Source: Paradevosia sp036499825
GTDB lineage: Bacteria; Pseudomonadota; Alphaproteobacteria; Rhizobiales; Devosiaceae
Reading direction: 5' to 3'
Assembly (NCBI GenBank): GCA_036499825.1
Contig: DASYCZ010000012.1
Span: forward strand, 1-64,000
DNA length: 64,000 nt
Shown here: piece by piece, positions 40,643 to 50,869 of the stretch
Layout of the letters: every line of letters starts with the position of its first letter
Numbering within the stretch: position 1 is the first letter of the stretch
Program-made: the position numbers and the translations under genes
Notes under the pieces: model-generated
What the model saw: only the letters and a program-made list of their open reading frames with translations
Databases searched by the model: none
What the model was told of the DNA's origin: nothing

Positions 40643-41452
40643 TCAGTCGAGCCCCAGCACGTCGTTCATGGAATAGAGCCCGGGTCGCTGGCCCTTCGCC
40701 CAGTGCAGCGCCCGGATGGCGCCATTGGCGAAAAGGCTGCGGTCTTCGGCATGGTGAACCAATTCGATCCGCTCCGAGGGGCCGGCCAGTATGACGCTGT
40801 GTTCGCCGATCACCGTACCGCCGCGCAGGCTCGCAAAGCCGATGGTGCCCGCCTCGCGCGGGCCCGTATGGCCATCCCGCCCCTTGACGGCGCGTGCGCC
40901 GAGCGATGTCTGCCGCCCCTTTGCGGCCGCCTCGCCCAGCATCAGCGCCGTGCCCGAAGGCGCGTCTACCTTGCGGTTGTGGTGCATCTCCAGCACTTCG
41001 ACGTCGTAATCGGCGAGCTTTGCGGCCGCCTGCTTGACCAGATTGGCCAGAATGGCGAGGCCCAGCGAGAAATTGCCGGCCTTGACGATGCGCGCCCCGT
41101 TCTGCCCGGCCTCGGCGATCTGCTGGTCATCGGAAACCGAACAGCCGGTGGTGCCGATGATGTGGATCAGCCCGCGATCGGCGGCCTTGTGGGCCAGCGC
41201 CACGCTGGCCGCCGGCGCGCTGAAATCGATGATGGCGTCGGCATCGGCCAGCGCCCTGTCGACATCGTCTGTCACCGGCACGCCCAGCGTCTCGAGCCCG
41301 GCCAGGATTCCCGCATCGCGCCCGATCGCCGCGGAGCCGGGGCGATCGATGGCGCCCACCAGCCTCAGGCCTGCCTCGGCGGCGACGGCGCGAATATTGG
41401 CGGCGCCCATGCGCCCGCCGGCGCCCGCAACCACAACCCTCAGATCGGCCAT
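40643..41452 (-). CDS. dapB: 4-hydroxy-tetrahydrodipicolinate reductase
   Basis: 269 residues. Reductase of the lysine and meso-diaminopimelate pathway. Nucleotide motif VVAGAGGRMGAANIRAV, IDFSAPAASVALA, GTTGCSVSDDQ, NFSLGLAILANL, catalytic EMHHNRKVDAPSGTALML and GEHSVILAGPSERIEL. Full length. Lies upstream of gpmA, downstream of pyrF. Confidence 0.96.
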   Translation of the reverse strand: MADLRVVVAGAGGRMGAANIRAVAAEAGLRLVGAIDRPGSAAIGRDAGILAGLETLGVPVTDDVDRALADADAIIDFSAPAASVALAHKAADRGLIHIIGTTGCSVSDDQQIAEAGQNGARIVKAGNFSLGLAILANLVKQAAAKLADYDVEVLEMHHNRKVDAPSGTALMLGEAAAKGRQTSLGARAVKGRDGHTGPREAGTIGFASLRGGTVIGEHSVILAGPSERIELVHHAEDRSLFANGAIRALHWAKGQRPGLYSMNDVLGLD

Positions 41453-41513
41453 GACGAAAACTCCTCGTTCAGGGGCCTATAGCAAGGCGTGGCCTTTTGG
41501 CCAACGCCCCTGT

Positions 41514-42212
41514 TCAGGCGCGTCGCATGCCGCCCTTCATTTCATCGAGGATGTGCCGGGCCGCCACGGCCGGATCGGCCGCCGCGGTGATCGGCCGGCC
41601 CACCACCAGATGGCTGGCGCCGCGATCCAGCGCCTCGCGCGGCCCGGCCACGCGCTTCTGGTCGCCCTGCTCGCCGCCCGCCGGCCTGATGCCGGGCGTC
41701 ACGATAGACATCTTCTCGCCCACGATCGCCCGCACCATTTCGGCCTCGCGGGGCGAGCACACCACCCCGCCGATGCCGATGTCGCGCGCCTGCTCGGCCC
41801 TCAGCGCCACCAGCCCCGCCGCATCGCGCGCATAACCGGCCGCCGCCACGTCCACATCATCCATCGAGGTCAGGACCGTCACCCCCAATATGCTGAGGTC
41901 CGAGCCCGCGCTGCCCTTCAGCGCCGCCCGCATCGCCTGCGGATAGGCATGCACGGTCAGCATGTGGGCGCCGGTCGCCGCAATCGCCGCCACGCCGTGT
42001 TCGACCGTATTGTCGATATCGAGCAGCTTGAGGTCGAAGAACACGCGCTTTCCGGCCTTGATCAGCGACTTGCCGAACGCCAGCCCGTCACCGCCGTAAA
42101 ACAGCTGGTAGCCGATCTTGTAGAAATCCACCGTCTCGCCCAGCGCAGCCACGATCCCCTCGGCTGCGGCGCGCGTGTCGACGTCCAGGGCAACGATCAA
42201 CGTTCCCGACAT
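41514..42212 (-). CDS. pyrF: Orotidine-5'-phosphate decarboxylase
   Basis: 232 residues. Last step of UMP synthesis. LIVALDVDT at the N terminus (first catalytic Asp), FYKIGYQLFYGGDGL, the FFDLKLLDIDNTV loop that carries the Lys-Asp-x-x-Asp charge network, VHAYPQAMRAAL, VTPGIRPAGGEQGDQKRVAGP and HLVVGRPITAAADP. The start is ATG 42212 (MSGTLIVALD), preceded by GGGGAGA; an in-frame Met at 42356 is rejected. Confidence 0.96.
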   Translation of the reverse strand: MSGTLIVALDVDTRAAAEGIVAALGETVDFYKIGYQLFYGGDGLAFGKSLIKAGKRVFFDLKLLDIDNTVEHGVAAIAATGAHMLTVHAYPQAMRAALKGSAGSDLSILGVTVLTSMDDVDVAAAGYARDAAGLVALRAEQARDIGIGGVVCSPREAEMVRAIVGEKMSIVTPGIRPAGGEQGDQKRVAGPREALDRGASHLVVGRPITAAADPAVAARHILDEMKGGMRRA

Positions 42213-42302
42213 GGCAGTCTCCCCAATTTTTGCAATGCCGCTCCCTCGCACATCGACCGCCCCGACGCAAGCCGCCGATGCTATGGCGCCATACTGCCCA
42301 AC

Positions 42303-42329
42303 AAAAAGGGCGCGCCCGAAGCGCACCCT
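42303..42329 (-). terminator. Intrinsic terminator after the DUF2171 gene
   Basis: On the minus strand: AGGGTGCGC-TTCGG-GCGCGCCCT followed by TTTTTG. Nine-pair stem with one G-T pair and a T run, a textbook Rho-independent terminator between the DUF2171 gene and pyrF. Confidence 0.88.
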
Positions 42330-42355
42330 CTGCTTATCGGCGATGGCGGGCCGCA

Positions 42356-42616
42356 TCAGGTCCGCTCGCTGCCGTCCTGTTCCTCCTCGTGCAGCACCGC
42401 CACATCGGCATTGGCCGACAGCCGCACGGTGTTGCCTTCGATTTCAGCCACCAGTTCGCCGCGGATGAAATGGTGATGCCCCTGATGGGAGCCCTCGCCG
42501 CTCGAGGCCCTGGTGAGCTTGATGCGCCCGCCTTCCACATGATCGACCACGCCGACCGGCACCCCATCGGCCCCGATGACATCCATATGCGGCTTGATCC
42601 CGGACAGTTGCGACAT
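42356..42616 (-). CDS. DUF2171 domain protein
   Basis: 86 residues: IKPHMDVIGADGVPVGVVDHVEGGRIKLTRASSGEGSHQGHHHFIRGELVAEIEGNTVRLS. A single small beta-barrel (PRC-barrel-like in character), usually as a monocistronic gene. The His-rich loop (HQGHHHF) is notable. The start at 42616 has AGGAG seven bases upstream; longer in-frame starts are unlikely. Function unknown. Confidence 0.8.
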   Translation of the reverse strand: MSQLSGIKPHMDVIGADGVPVGVVDHVEGGRIKLTRASSGEGSHQGHHHFIRGELVAEIEGNTVRLSANADVAVLHEEEQDGSERT

Positions 42617-42849
42617 GGTAGTTCTCCTTGCTTGTGGAGCCACAACGTTTTGGGTGTCGGCTTGGATGCACGATCGGGTTGTGTGGGTCGGCATAGGGCG
42701 ACTGTGCGGCGCGGTGGCGAAGAACGTGCGTGCTGCCCCACCCAGGTTCATAGATTCAAGCCCGTTGCGCGTCTCCTCACGCCTTCCGAAGGTGACCACC
42801 CTCCTCGATCCCCTTGCGAATCTCGATATTATGCCGCCATAACATCCTT

Positions 42850-43296
42850 ATGCAGCAACAAGCTCTTTCCGCCATCATCGCCTGGGTCCGGCTCGACCGG
42901 GCCATCGAGTCCCTCAATGCCGAACTGCGCAAGACCCTTGGCCTCACCGGCCTGCAGCTCGCCGTGCTGCGCATCCTGAGCGAGCGTCCGCAATTGCCGC
43001 TGGCCGCCCTGCGCAAGGCGCTGGTCATGCATCCGGCAACGCTCGGCCAGGCCGTGGATGAATTGCGCATCATGGGCCTTTGCCTCGTGCGCCGCGATAG
43101 CCGCGATCGGCGGGCCCGCCTCGTCGCCATCACCCCGGAGGGCACGGCGCTGCTGGAGCGCGCCCCGCTCGCGGGGCCGGTGCGCCTGCGCCAGGTTGCC
43201 GCCGAGCCCGAGCGGCTCGAACGCCTCGCCGCGGCGCTGGAAGATGCCGTCGACCTGTTCGGCCTGACCGGCTGGGCACCCGGAGCCAAACCATGA
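42850..43296 (+). CDS. MarR-family regulator
   Basis: 148 residues. Winged helix with LGLTGLQLAVLRILSERPQLPLAALRKALVMHPATLGQAVDELRIMGLCLVRRDSRDRRARLVAITPEGTALL, the MarR pattern including the D-R-R wing. Overlaps the downstream TfoX-C gene by four bases. The start (MQQQALSA) lacks a strong ribosome site. The inducer and targets are unknown. Confidence 0.82.
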   Translation: MQQQALSAIIAWVRLDRAIESLNAELRKTLGLTGLQLAVLRILSERPQLPLAALRKALVMHPATLGQAVDELRIMGLCLVRRDSRDRRARLVAITPEGTALLERAPLAGPVRLRQVAAEPERLERLAAALEDAVDLFGLTGWAPGAKP

Positions 43297-43565
43297 CCCG
43301 CCTGCAGGGGCTGCCCAATATCGGCCCGGTCCTCGCGCAACGCCTCGAGAAAGCCGGCATCGCTTCCGCCGAAGAATTTCTGGCGCTGGGTGATGAGGCC
43401 GCTTTCGCCCGCCTCGTCGCCCTTTATCCCGAGGATGCCTGCACCCATACGCGCCTGGCGCTGGCGGGCGCTGCGCGCAACACCCGCTGGATGGCGCTCG
43501 ACAGGCAATTGCGCCAGAGCCTTTGCCAAGGGGCTGCGCTGAAACGCCATCGAACAAAAACCTAA
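43293..43565 (+). CDS. TfoX C-terminal domain protein
   Basis: 90 residues. TfoX/Sxy C-terminal helical domain: LPNIGPVLAQRLEKAGIASAEEFLALGDEAAFARLVALYPEDACTHTRLALAGAARN, a helix-hairpin-helix-like fold. The N-terminal TfoX domain is absent; stand-alone C domains are common. Not a proven competence regulator. Coupled to MarR (ATGA). Confidence 0.82.
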   Translation: MTRLQGLPNIGPVLAQRLEKAGIASAEEFLALGDEAAFARLVALYPEDACTHTRLALAGAARNTRWMALDRQLRQSLCQGAALKRHRTKT

Positions 43566-43569
43566 AGCT

Positions 43570-44163
43570 CTAGGCCGAAAAATCCTCCATCGCGCGCCAG
43601 TCGCTCAAGAGCCGCAGGTCGCGCGAAAAGGCAAAGATATTGCCACCGCCCGGCGCCGCCATCAGCCGCTGGTCTTCGCTGAGTGCGACGGGCCGGTTGC
43701 CCAATGCGCATTTCAGCAGTGTGCCCACGCACCCATGCCCGCAAAAGGCCACGTGGGTATCCTGCGGCAGTTCCGCGAGCTTCCGTTTGACGGCCGCAAC
43801 GATCCGGCTTTGGGCCGCCGCGGCGGTTTCCCAACCCCGATAGCTGACCTCGGGCTTACCGAACAATTCGCGCACAGCCTCGGCAAACCCGTCGCCCGCA
43901 AGAAACCCGGTGGAGGAGCGATCGTTCTCATCGAACGCCTCGTCGTGGCTCACGACGCCGGCGCAGGCCGTGGCGAGAATCGCCGCCAAATCCATGGCCT
44001 TCTGCTCGGTGCTCGCCGCCAGCCTCGTGCCCGTCGCCAGCAGTCCGCGCGCCGCGAAGCGCTCGGCCCGGGCCCGGCCGATGGCGTTGAGGCCCCAGCG
44101 CGGTGTCGGCACCTGCGGATCGATATCGACTTCCGGATGCGTGATGTAAAGCAGGGGCTGCAT
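43570..44163 (-). CDS. Histidine phosphatase-like protein with altered RHG motif
   Basis: 197 residues. Fold and order of the histidine phosphatase clan: the usual RHG at the N terminus is THPEV (His9 kept, Arg and Gly replaced), followed by GRARAERFA, ASTEQKAMDLAAILA, FCGHGCVGTLLKCALG (second His) and a C-terminal FAFSRDLRLL. The lost Arg suggests reduced or changed phosphate binding. Its ATG overlaps the stop of the FMN reductase gene upstream (TGATG). Confidence 0.8.
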   Translation of the reverse strand: MQPLLYITHPEVDIDPQVPTPRWGLNAIGRARAERFAARGLLATGTRLAASTEQKAMDLAAILATACAGVVSHDEAFDENDRSSTGFLAGDGFAEAVRELFGKPEVSYRGWETAAAAQSRIVAAVKRKLAELPQDTHVAFCGHGCVGTLLKCALGNRPVALSEDQRLMAAPGGGNIFAFSRDLRLLSDWRAMEDFSA

Positions 44164-44714
44164 CAGATGCCGCCGCGCGAAAAATGCGTCAGCTCTTTGA
44201 TGAGCTGCCCGACCTTCCAGCGGATGCTTTCCTCCAAGGGCTCGCCATCGGCGCTGAACGCCTCATCGGCGGGGCCGACGCCCAGCAGCGTCGGCGCCAG
44301 CAGCGCGCCGAGCTTGGACAGCGTATCGCGCAGGTGCGCTATCCCCACCACGCCGCCATATTTGCCCGACGACACTGCCGCCAGTCCGAACACCGCATGG
44401 CGCCACTGTCCGTGCTTTTGCCGGCTGATCCAGTCGATGGTGTTCTTGAGCAGCGCCGTGGTGCCGGAATTGTTCTCGGGCGATACGATCAGCACGATAT
44501 CGGCGGCCGCCAGCTTTCGCGCCAAGATCCCCGCCGCCGCCGGCGTCCCCTCGGCTTCGATATCCTCGTCGAAGATCGGCATGGGGTAATCCCCGAGGTC
44601 GATATCCTCGACCTCGACACCGGCCTCCCGCAGCTTCTGGCTGAGATGGCGCCGCAAGAGTTCATTGTAGGAGCCCTTGCGGAGCGACCCGCAAAGGGTG
44701 ATAGCCGTCTTCAT
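44163..44714 (-). CDS. NADPH-dependent FMN reductase
   Basis: 183 residues. Flavodoxin-like fold: TLCGSLRKGSYNELLRRHL (phosphate-binding loop), DLGDYPMPIFDEDIEAEG, VSPENNSGTTALLKNTIDWISR and SSGKYGGVVGIAHLRDTL. Matches the ChrR/NAD(P)H:quinone type of reductase. The start is 44714 (MKTAITLCG). Coupled to the histidine phosphatase-like gene downstream. Confidence 0.88.
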   Translation of the reverse strand: MKTAITLCGSLRKGSYNELLRRHLSQKLREAGVEVEDIDLGDYPMPIFDEDIEAEGTPAAAGILARKLAAADIVLIVSPENNSGTTALLKNTIDWISRQKHGQWRHAVFGLAAVSSGKYGGVVGIAHLRDTLSKLGALLAPTLLGVGPADEAFSADGEPLEESIRWKVGQLIKELTHFSRGGI

Positions 44715-44825
44715 CGTCGCGCCCCATTCCATCAGGTTCGGGCGGACACTACCGGCTTGGCGGCCATTGGCAACCGCTGCCGTAGAGCCACTGCGTTCGT
44801 CATGCCGGAACGGTGCGGTTCAGCG

Positions 44826-44953
44826 CGCGTGGCCACCCCCACCCGACCCCCATGGGGCCACCCTCCCCACAAGGGGGAGGGAGAGTGAAGGAGCCGCAAG
44901 CACTGCGCGGGTTTCCCTCCCCCTTGTGGGGAGGGATTAAGGGTGGGGGTGGA
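44826..44953. repeat. Palindromic intergenic repeat, family A
   Basis: CCACCCTCCCCACAAGGGGG and the mirrored CCCTTGTGGGGAGGG followed by TTAAGGGTGGGGGTGG. A second copy of the element seen at 34976-35085. Long reading frames on the minus strand here are repeat-derived and not genes. Confidence 0.7.
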
Positions 44954-45409
44954 GCAGCGCTGCGCATTTGCGGCGCGGCAAGGTCCAGGTTCTCCGGTAC
45001 TATCGCTCCCCACCACCGGGTCATCCCGGCGGAGGCCGGGATCCATGCGGGGAGCGTCCCACACGCTGGATGTGTCGGCCCGCCACGGACATGGATTCCG
45101 GCCTCCGCCGGAATGACCCGGTGGGATGATTTGAGGCAAGAAGGCCATGAGAGCTAAGCTCGAATGGCCGGGATTAAGGGGGCAGCGCTGCGCATTTGCG
45201 GCGCGGCAAGGTCCAAGTTCTCCGGTACTATCGCTCCCCACCACCGGGTCATCCCGGCGCAGGCCGGGATCCATGCGGGGAGCGTCCCACACGCTGGATG
45301 CATCGGCCAGCCACGGACATGGATTCCGGCCTGCGCCGGAATGACCCGGTGGGATGATTTGAGGCAAGAAGGCCGTGAGAGCTAAGCTCGAATGGCCGGG
45401 ATTAAGTGT
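44954..45409. repeat. 228-base tandem duplication containing inverted repeats (family C)
   Basis: Units 44954-45181 and 45182-45409 are nearly identical. Each has arms CCACCGGGTCATCCCGGC...AGGCCGGGATCCATG and, about 55 bases on, CATGGATTCCGGCCT...GCCGGAATGACCCGGTGG, which pair over about 35 bases. The copies differ by a G-to-C change in the left arm and the matching C-to-G in the right arm. No gene; flanks run from the FMN reductase start to the dnaJ stop. Confidence 0.85.
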
Positions 45410-45454
45410 GGGGGTGGGCAACGCGCGCCGAGTTCTCAGCCCGTGCCACGCCGC

Positions 45455-46591
45455 TTACGCGTCGAAAATATGCTTCAGCTTTGAGAAGAATCCCGTCGAG
45501 GTCGGGCTGTTGTCCTGGGTCGACAGCTTCTGGAATTCTTCCATCAGTTCGCGCTGCCGCCGGTTGAGGTTTTGCGGCACCTCCACGTCGAGCTGCACAT
45601 AGAGATCGCCGATATCCTTGCTGCGCAGCACTGGCATGCCCTTGCCCTTGAGCCTGACGCGCTGGCCCGGCTGGGTGCCGGAGGGCACCTTCACCTTGGC
45701 GCGGGCTTCATCCAGGGTCGGCACTTCGAACTCGCCGCCCAGCGCCGCCGTCGTCATGGCGATCGGCACCCGCGCATATAGGTCGGCGCCGTCGCGCTGG
45801 AACAGATCGTGCGGCTTCAATGAAATGAAGATGTAGAGATCGCCCGGCGGTCCGCCGCGCAGGCCAGCCTCGCCCTCATTGGCCAGCCGGATGCGGGTGC
45901 CGTCCTCGATGCCCTTGGGTATATCGACCGACAGCTTGCGGTTTTCCTGCCGCCTGCCCTGGCCGCCGCAATCGGTGCAGGGCTGATCCATCATCTCGCC
46001 GCGGCCCTGGCACACGGGGCAGGTCCGCTCGATGGTGAAGAAGCCCTGCGCGGCGCGCACCTTGCCATGGCCATTGCACTGCCGGCACGTATGGGTGCCG
46101 GTGCCGGGCTTGGCGCCGGTGCCGTCGCAGGTGACGCACCCCACCAGGGTCGGCACGTCGATCTCGACGGTGCGGCCCGCGAACGCTTCTTCGAGCGAAA
46201 TTTCGAGATTGTATCTGAGGTCCGAGCCGCGCAGCTTGGCGGCGCCGCCGCCGCGCCGGCCCTGGCCGCCGCCCATGAAATCGCCGAAAATGTCCTCGAA
46301 CATATCCGACATCGAGGAGGCGAAATCGGGCCCGAAGCCATGGGCGCCGCCGCGCGCCCCGCCATTCTCGAACGCCGCATGGCCGAAGCGGTCATAGGCG
46401 GCACGCTTTTGCGGGTCCTTCAGCGTGTCATAGGCTTCGCTGATTTCCTTGAACTTGTGCTCGGCTTCTTCATTGCCGGGGTTGCGATCCGGGTGGAACT
46501 GCATGGCGAGTTTGCGGTAGGCGCTTTTCAGCCCAGCCTCATCGGCGCCCTTTTGCACGCCGAGCACTTCGTAGAAATCGCGTTTGGCCAA
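45455..46591 (-). CDS. dnaJ: Chaperone DnaJ (Hsp40)
   Basis: 378 residues. Co-chaperone of DnaK. J domain with QFHPDRNPGN, the Gly/Phe-rich linker (GGARGGAHGFGPDF), four CxxCxGxG zinc motifs (CVTCDGTG, CRQCNGHG, CPVCQGRG, CTDCGGQG) and the C-terminal substrate domain. The start is TTG 46591: it opens at the conserved AKRDFYEVLGV, with GGGGAA nine bases upstream; upstream codons in frame lack family support. The terminator of the hydrolase gene lies upstream, so dnaJ has its own promoter. Confidence 0.96.
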   Translation of the reverse strand: MAKRDFYEVLGVQKGADEAGLKSAYRKLAMQFHPDRNPGNEEAEHKFKEISEAYDTLKDPQKRAAYDRFGHAAFENGGARGGAHGFGPDFASSMSDMFEDIFGDFMGGGQGRRGGGAAKLRGSDLRYNLEISLEEAFAGRTVEIDVPTLVGCVTCDGTGAKPGTGTHTCRQCNGHGKVRAAQGFFTIERTCPVCQGRGEMMDQPCTDCGGQGRRQENRKLSVDIPKGIEDGTRIRLANEGEAGLRGGPPGDLYIFISLKPHDLFQRDGADLYARVPIAMTTAALGGEFEVPTLDEARAKVKVPSGTQPGQRVRLKGKGMPVLRSKDIGDLYVQLDVEVPQNLNRRQRELMEEFQKLSTQDNSPTSTGFFSKLKHIFDA

Positions 46592-46647
46592 GAAAGCAGT
46601 TCCCCGATCGGCCCGCACGGGGCCTGAAGTCAATATTGCTTGCCTCT

Positions 46648-46675
46648 AGATGGCGCCTCCGGCCCTTAAAACAAG
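46648..46675 (-). promoter_or_regulatory. RpoH-like promoter of dnaJ
   Basis: Minus-strand CTTG (46672-46675), 18 bases, CCATCT (46648-46653), close to the RpoH -10 pattern CCATNT. It fits the heat-shock class but with a different -10 from dnaK. Confidence 0.45.
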
Positions 46676-46720
46676 GGCTCGGCCACTGGGCCGCGCAACA
46701 ACCATACAGCCAACAATGAT

Positions 46721-46757
46721 AAAGCGCGCCGCTCTTATCAAGAGGCAGGCGCGCTTT
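46721..46757 (-). terminator. Terminator after the alpha/beta hydrolase gene
   Basis: AAAGCGCGCC-GCTCTT-ATC-AAGAGG-CA-GGCGCGCTTT, a long stem with one small bulge, beginning with A's and ending with T's. It separates the hydrolase gene (ending 46786) from dnaJ. Confidence 0.75.
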
Positions 46758-46785
46758 CAACCTTGGCGGGGAATATCGAAACTTC

Positions 46786-47841
46786 TCAGGACGAGCGCTT
46801 GTCGGTCGAAAACGCCTCGTTCAGCGTATTGATCACCTGCGACTGCGCGAACAGCGCCTTGGTGACGATGCTGCCAAGGCCGAAGAAATCATGGCCGACG
46901 CCCTCATAGGTCTTGGCGTCCACCCATACGCCCTGCTCGTGCAGGGCCTGCGCCAGCACTTCGCCCTCGGTGCGCAACGGGTCGAGTTCGGCCAGGATCA
47001 GCGTCACCGGCGGCAGGCCGGAAAAATCCTGCCGCTCGACCAGGTTGATGCGCGGATCAGCGGTGTCGCCGCGCGCCTCGAACGCATGGCGGGTGAACCA
47101 CTGCATCATCGGCGTATTGAGCGGCTGCGCCCGCATCGCTTCCAGATAGGATTCCCGCGTCATGTCATTGCCCACGATCGGGTAGATCAGCGCCTGGTGC
47201 ACCGGCATCGGCATGGCTTCGTCCCGCGCCTGCAGGGCGATGTTGAGCGCCATGTTGCCGCCCGCATCCTCGCCCACCACGGCCGCACGGCTGGCATCGC
47301 CACCCAGGGCTTCGGCCTCTTCCAGCATCCACAGCCAGGCCGCGTAGCTGTCTTCATGCGCCGCCGGGAATTTGTGCTCCGGCCCCAGCCGGTAATGGGC
47401 CGACACCACGATGGCGCCGGTGCGCTTGGCCAGGATGCGCGGCACCGGGTCGGCGCTGTCGAGATCGCCCAGCACCCAGCCGCCGCCATGCAGATAAAGG
47501 ATCATCGGCAGCTTGCTCTCGCCTTCGAGCGCCGCGGGCCGATAGAGGCGCGCCGCGATCTCGCCGATGGGGCCCGGAATGCTCACATCCTCGGTGGTGA
47601 TTCCCATGTCGTCGGCAAGGTCGCGCCCTGCCGGCGCCAGGACCTGTTTCACCGCCTCGGTCAGCTTGGGTTGCCGGCGCGCCTGCGCGGGCAGGCAGCT
47701 TTCGATCGGACGCCCGCCAAGATCGGCCAGCGTATTGAGCACATGCCGCATATCGGCATCCGCCTTCACCATCGGATCATTGGTCAGATAGTCGCCGATT
47801 GCCACGACGTTGTCGCCGAAGCTCTTGTCGATTGAACTCAT
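46786..47841 (-). CDS. Alpha/beta hydrolase (HSL-like) with Asp at the nucleophile position
   Basis: 351 residues. Hormone-sensitive-lipase-like fold: oxyanion motif HGGGWV (118-123), nucleophile elbow GEDAGG (190-195) where the family has G-D/E-S-A-G-G, Asp287 in LAELDPLR and His317 in GVGHDFF. The catalytic Ser is Asp192, read from GAT. Asp nucleophiles occur in haloalkane dehalogenases and epoxide hydrolases, so the gene could be a dehalogenase-like enzyme, or inactive. The N-terminal 80 residues are an unassigned helical cap. It lies between dnaK and dnaJ with terminators on both sides. Confidence 0.85.
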   Translation of the reverse strand: MSSIDKSFGDNVVAIGDYLTNDPMVKADADMRHVLNTLADLGGRPIESCLPAQARRQPKLTEAVKQVLAPAGRDLADDMGITTEDVSIPGPIGEIAARLYRPAALEGESKLPMILYLHGGGWVLGDLDSADPVPRILAKRTGAIVVSAHYRLGPEHKFPAAHEDSYAAWLWMLEEAEALGGDASRAAVVGEDAGGNMALNIALQARDEAMPMPVHQALIYPIVGNDMTRESYLEAMRAQPLNTPMMQWFTRHAFEARGDTADPRINLVERQDFSGLPPVTLILAELDPLRTEGEVLAQALHEQGVWVDAKTYEGVGHDFFGLGSIVTKALFAQSQVINTLNEAFSTDKRSS

Positions 47842-47959
47842 TTACTTAGCCCCACGGTTTGGTTGGGCCGCGCCGCCGCGCGCCGGCCCAGACGTTCGTC
47901 TCCCCATGCGGGCAAACCGTGATGCGTTTATGGACATTTGGTGGCAAGGATGGGGAAAC

Positions 47960-47988
47960 AAAAAGGCCCGGGAGCAATCCCGGGCCTT
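47960..47988 (-). terminator. Terminator after dnaK
   Basis: Ten-pair stem AAGGCCCGGG/CCCGGGCCTT (47963-47988), followed on the minus strand by CTTTTTGTTT. A textbook Rho-independent terminator about 90 bases after the dnaK stop. Confidence 0.9.
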
Positions 47989-47989
47989 G

Positions 47990-48005
47990 TGATTCACGTG
48001 AAACT
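47990..48005. promoter_or_regulatory. parS-like site between dnaK and the hydrolase gene
   Basis: TGATTCACGTGAAACT, 14 of 16 to consensus with the TTCACGTGAA core. Intergenic, two bases from the dnaK terminator. It is 28 kb from the candidate origin, so of uncertain function. Confidence 0.45.
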
Positions 48006-48078
48006 CCGCGCCTTACGGCACTTTCCGGCGAAGCCGTGAGGGCGGTGCCAACGGCAGCGCCCTCAACCAGCCCTGGAC

Positions 48079-49986
<1,908 letters not shown>

Positions 49987-50112
49987 TCACTTAGCCTCTT
50001 TCTCAGCAGACCCGATGGGGAACCCCTTCCAGAGAACGGCAGTTCCATGAGCCCTAAGGGCCCGGGTCCCTTATATAGATTGGTGAAGTGCCCGTTGCCG
50101 GGCCTGGCGCTG

Positions 50113-50141
50113 ATATAAGGGCATCGCCATTACCCTTCAAG
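50113..50141 (-). promoter_or_regulatory. RpoH promoter of dnaK
   Basis: Minus-strand CTTG (50138-50141; extended CTTGAA), 18 bases, -10 CTTATAT (50113-50119). An exact match to CTTG-N17/18-CYTATNT. The leader would be about 120 bases. No CIRCE element (TTAGCACTC-N9-GAGTGCTAA) is seen near it although hrcA is in the window. Confidence 0.75.
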
Positions 50142-50419
50142 CGCGCTGCCCAAAAAGAATGCCGTTCGTCCCGCTTGCTTTATGACGGCCGAACTGCCCG
50201 GAAAACCGGCTTTCGCACGGGACCCGGCGTGTTGCGGTTTTGCCGTATCGGTACGCCGTTTTCCCGGCTAGAACTAGGCATTCCGGCAGTTGGCGGTGTC
50301 ATTCCGACTCTGGCCATGTTCTGACCAACAAACCCCGCTAGTCAGGCCTCACGACCTGCTGGTCGGCAGACCGGTAGACTTTCGCAGCGGGCCGTGCCCG
50401 AACTAGAAGGATTGAGACT
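50142..50419. other. Intergenic stretch upstream of the 50420 gene
   Basis: 278 bases; with the dnaK leader the gene-free gap is 433 bases. No reading frame or clear repeat; the only visible element beyond the dnaK promoter is the ribosome site GAAGGA at 50407-50412 for the secreted protein gene. Confidence 0.5.
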
Positions 50420-50851
50420 ATGCGACTGACTTCCGCCCTGGCCTCCGCCATTGCCCTTTGCCTGCTCGCCGCGCCCGCTTTGGCGCAGGCTCCCGCCGCC
50501 CCGACGACGCCTGCCGCGCCCGCTCCCGCAGTAGAGCCGGCCCCGAAGGCGCCCAAGGCTCCCAATCCCGAAGGCGTCTCCGACGAGGCCGACAAGGCCC
50601 TGTGGTGCGGCCATGCCTTCACCTTCGTTTCCGCGCAGGCCAAGGCTGCCGGCGATGAAGCCAGCGCCACCGCCATGAGCAAGAACGGCGCCGACCTCAT
50701 CGACAAGGGCTCCAAGCTCCTCACCGATTTCACGCCCGAAAAGCTCACCGCCCTCAAGGCCGACTACAGCACGCGTATCCAGACCGAGCTGGCGGGCGAT
50801 GGCAGCAATGCCCGCTTCTCCTACAATGATTGCGTCGCGCTGACGCAGTAA
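50420..50851 (+). CDS. Secreted protein of unknown function with two cysteines
   Basis: 143 residues. Signal peptide (MRLTSALASAIALCLLAAPALA, cleavage near residue 22), a Pro/Ala-rich linker to residue 50, then a small helical domain with WCGHAF (Cys63) and a C-terminal NDC (Cys138), which may form a disulfide in the periplasm. I do not recognise the family. Ribosome site AAGGA. Nineteen bases before pncA. Confidence 0.78.
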   Translation: MRLTSALASAIALCLLAAPALAQAPAAPTTPAAPAPAVEPAPKAPKAPNPEGVSDEADKALWCGHAFTFVSAQAKAAGDEASATAMSKNGADLIDKGSKLLTDFTPEKLTALKADYSTRIQTELAGDGSNARFSYNDCVALTQ

Positions 50852-50869
50852 GCCACGGGAGCATAGGTC

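Noticed and set aside
44732..45421. 229-residue minus-strand frame with repeated PGHSG..GRNPCP..MDPGLRRDD segments
   Set aside because: It is translated from the tandem 228-base repeat, has no gene context, and such frames recur in rhizobial repeats.
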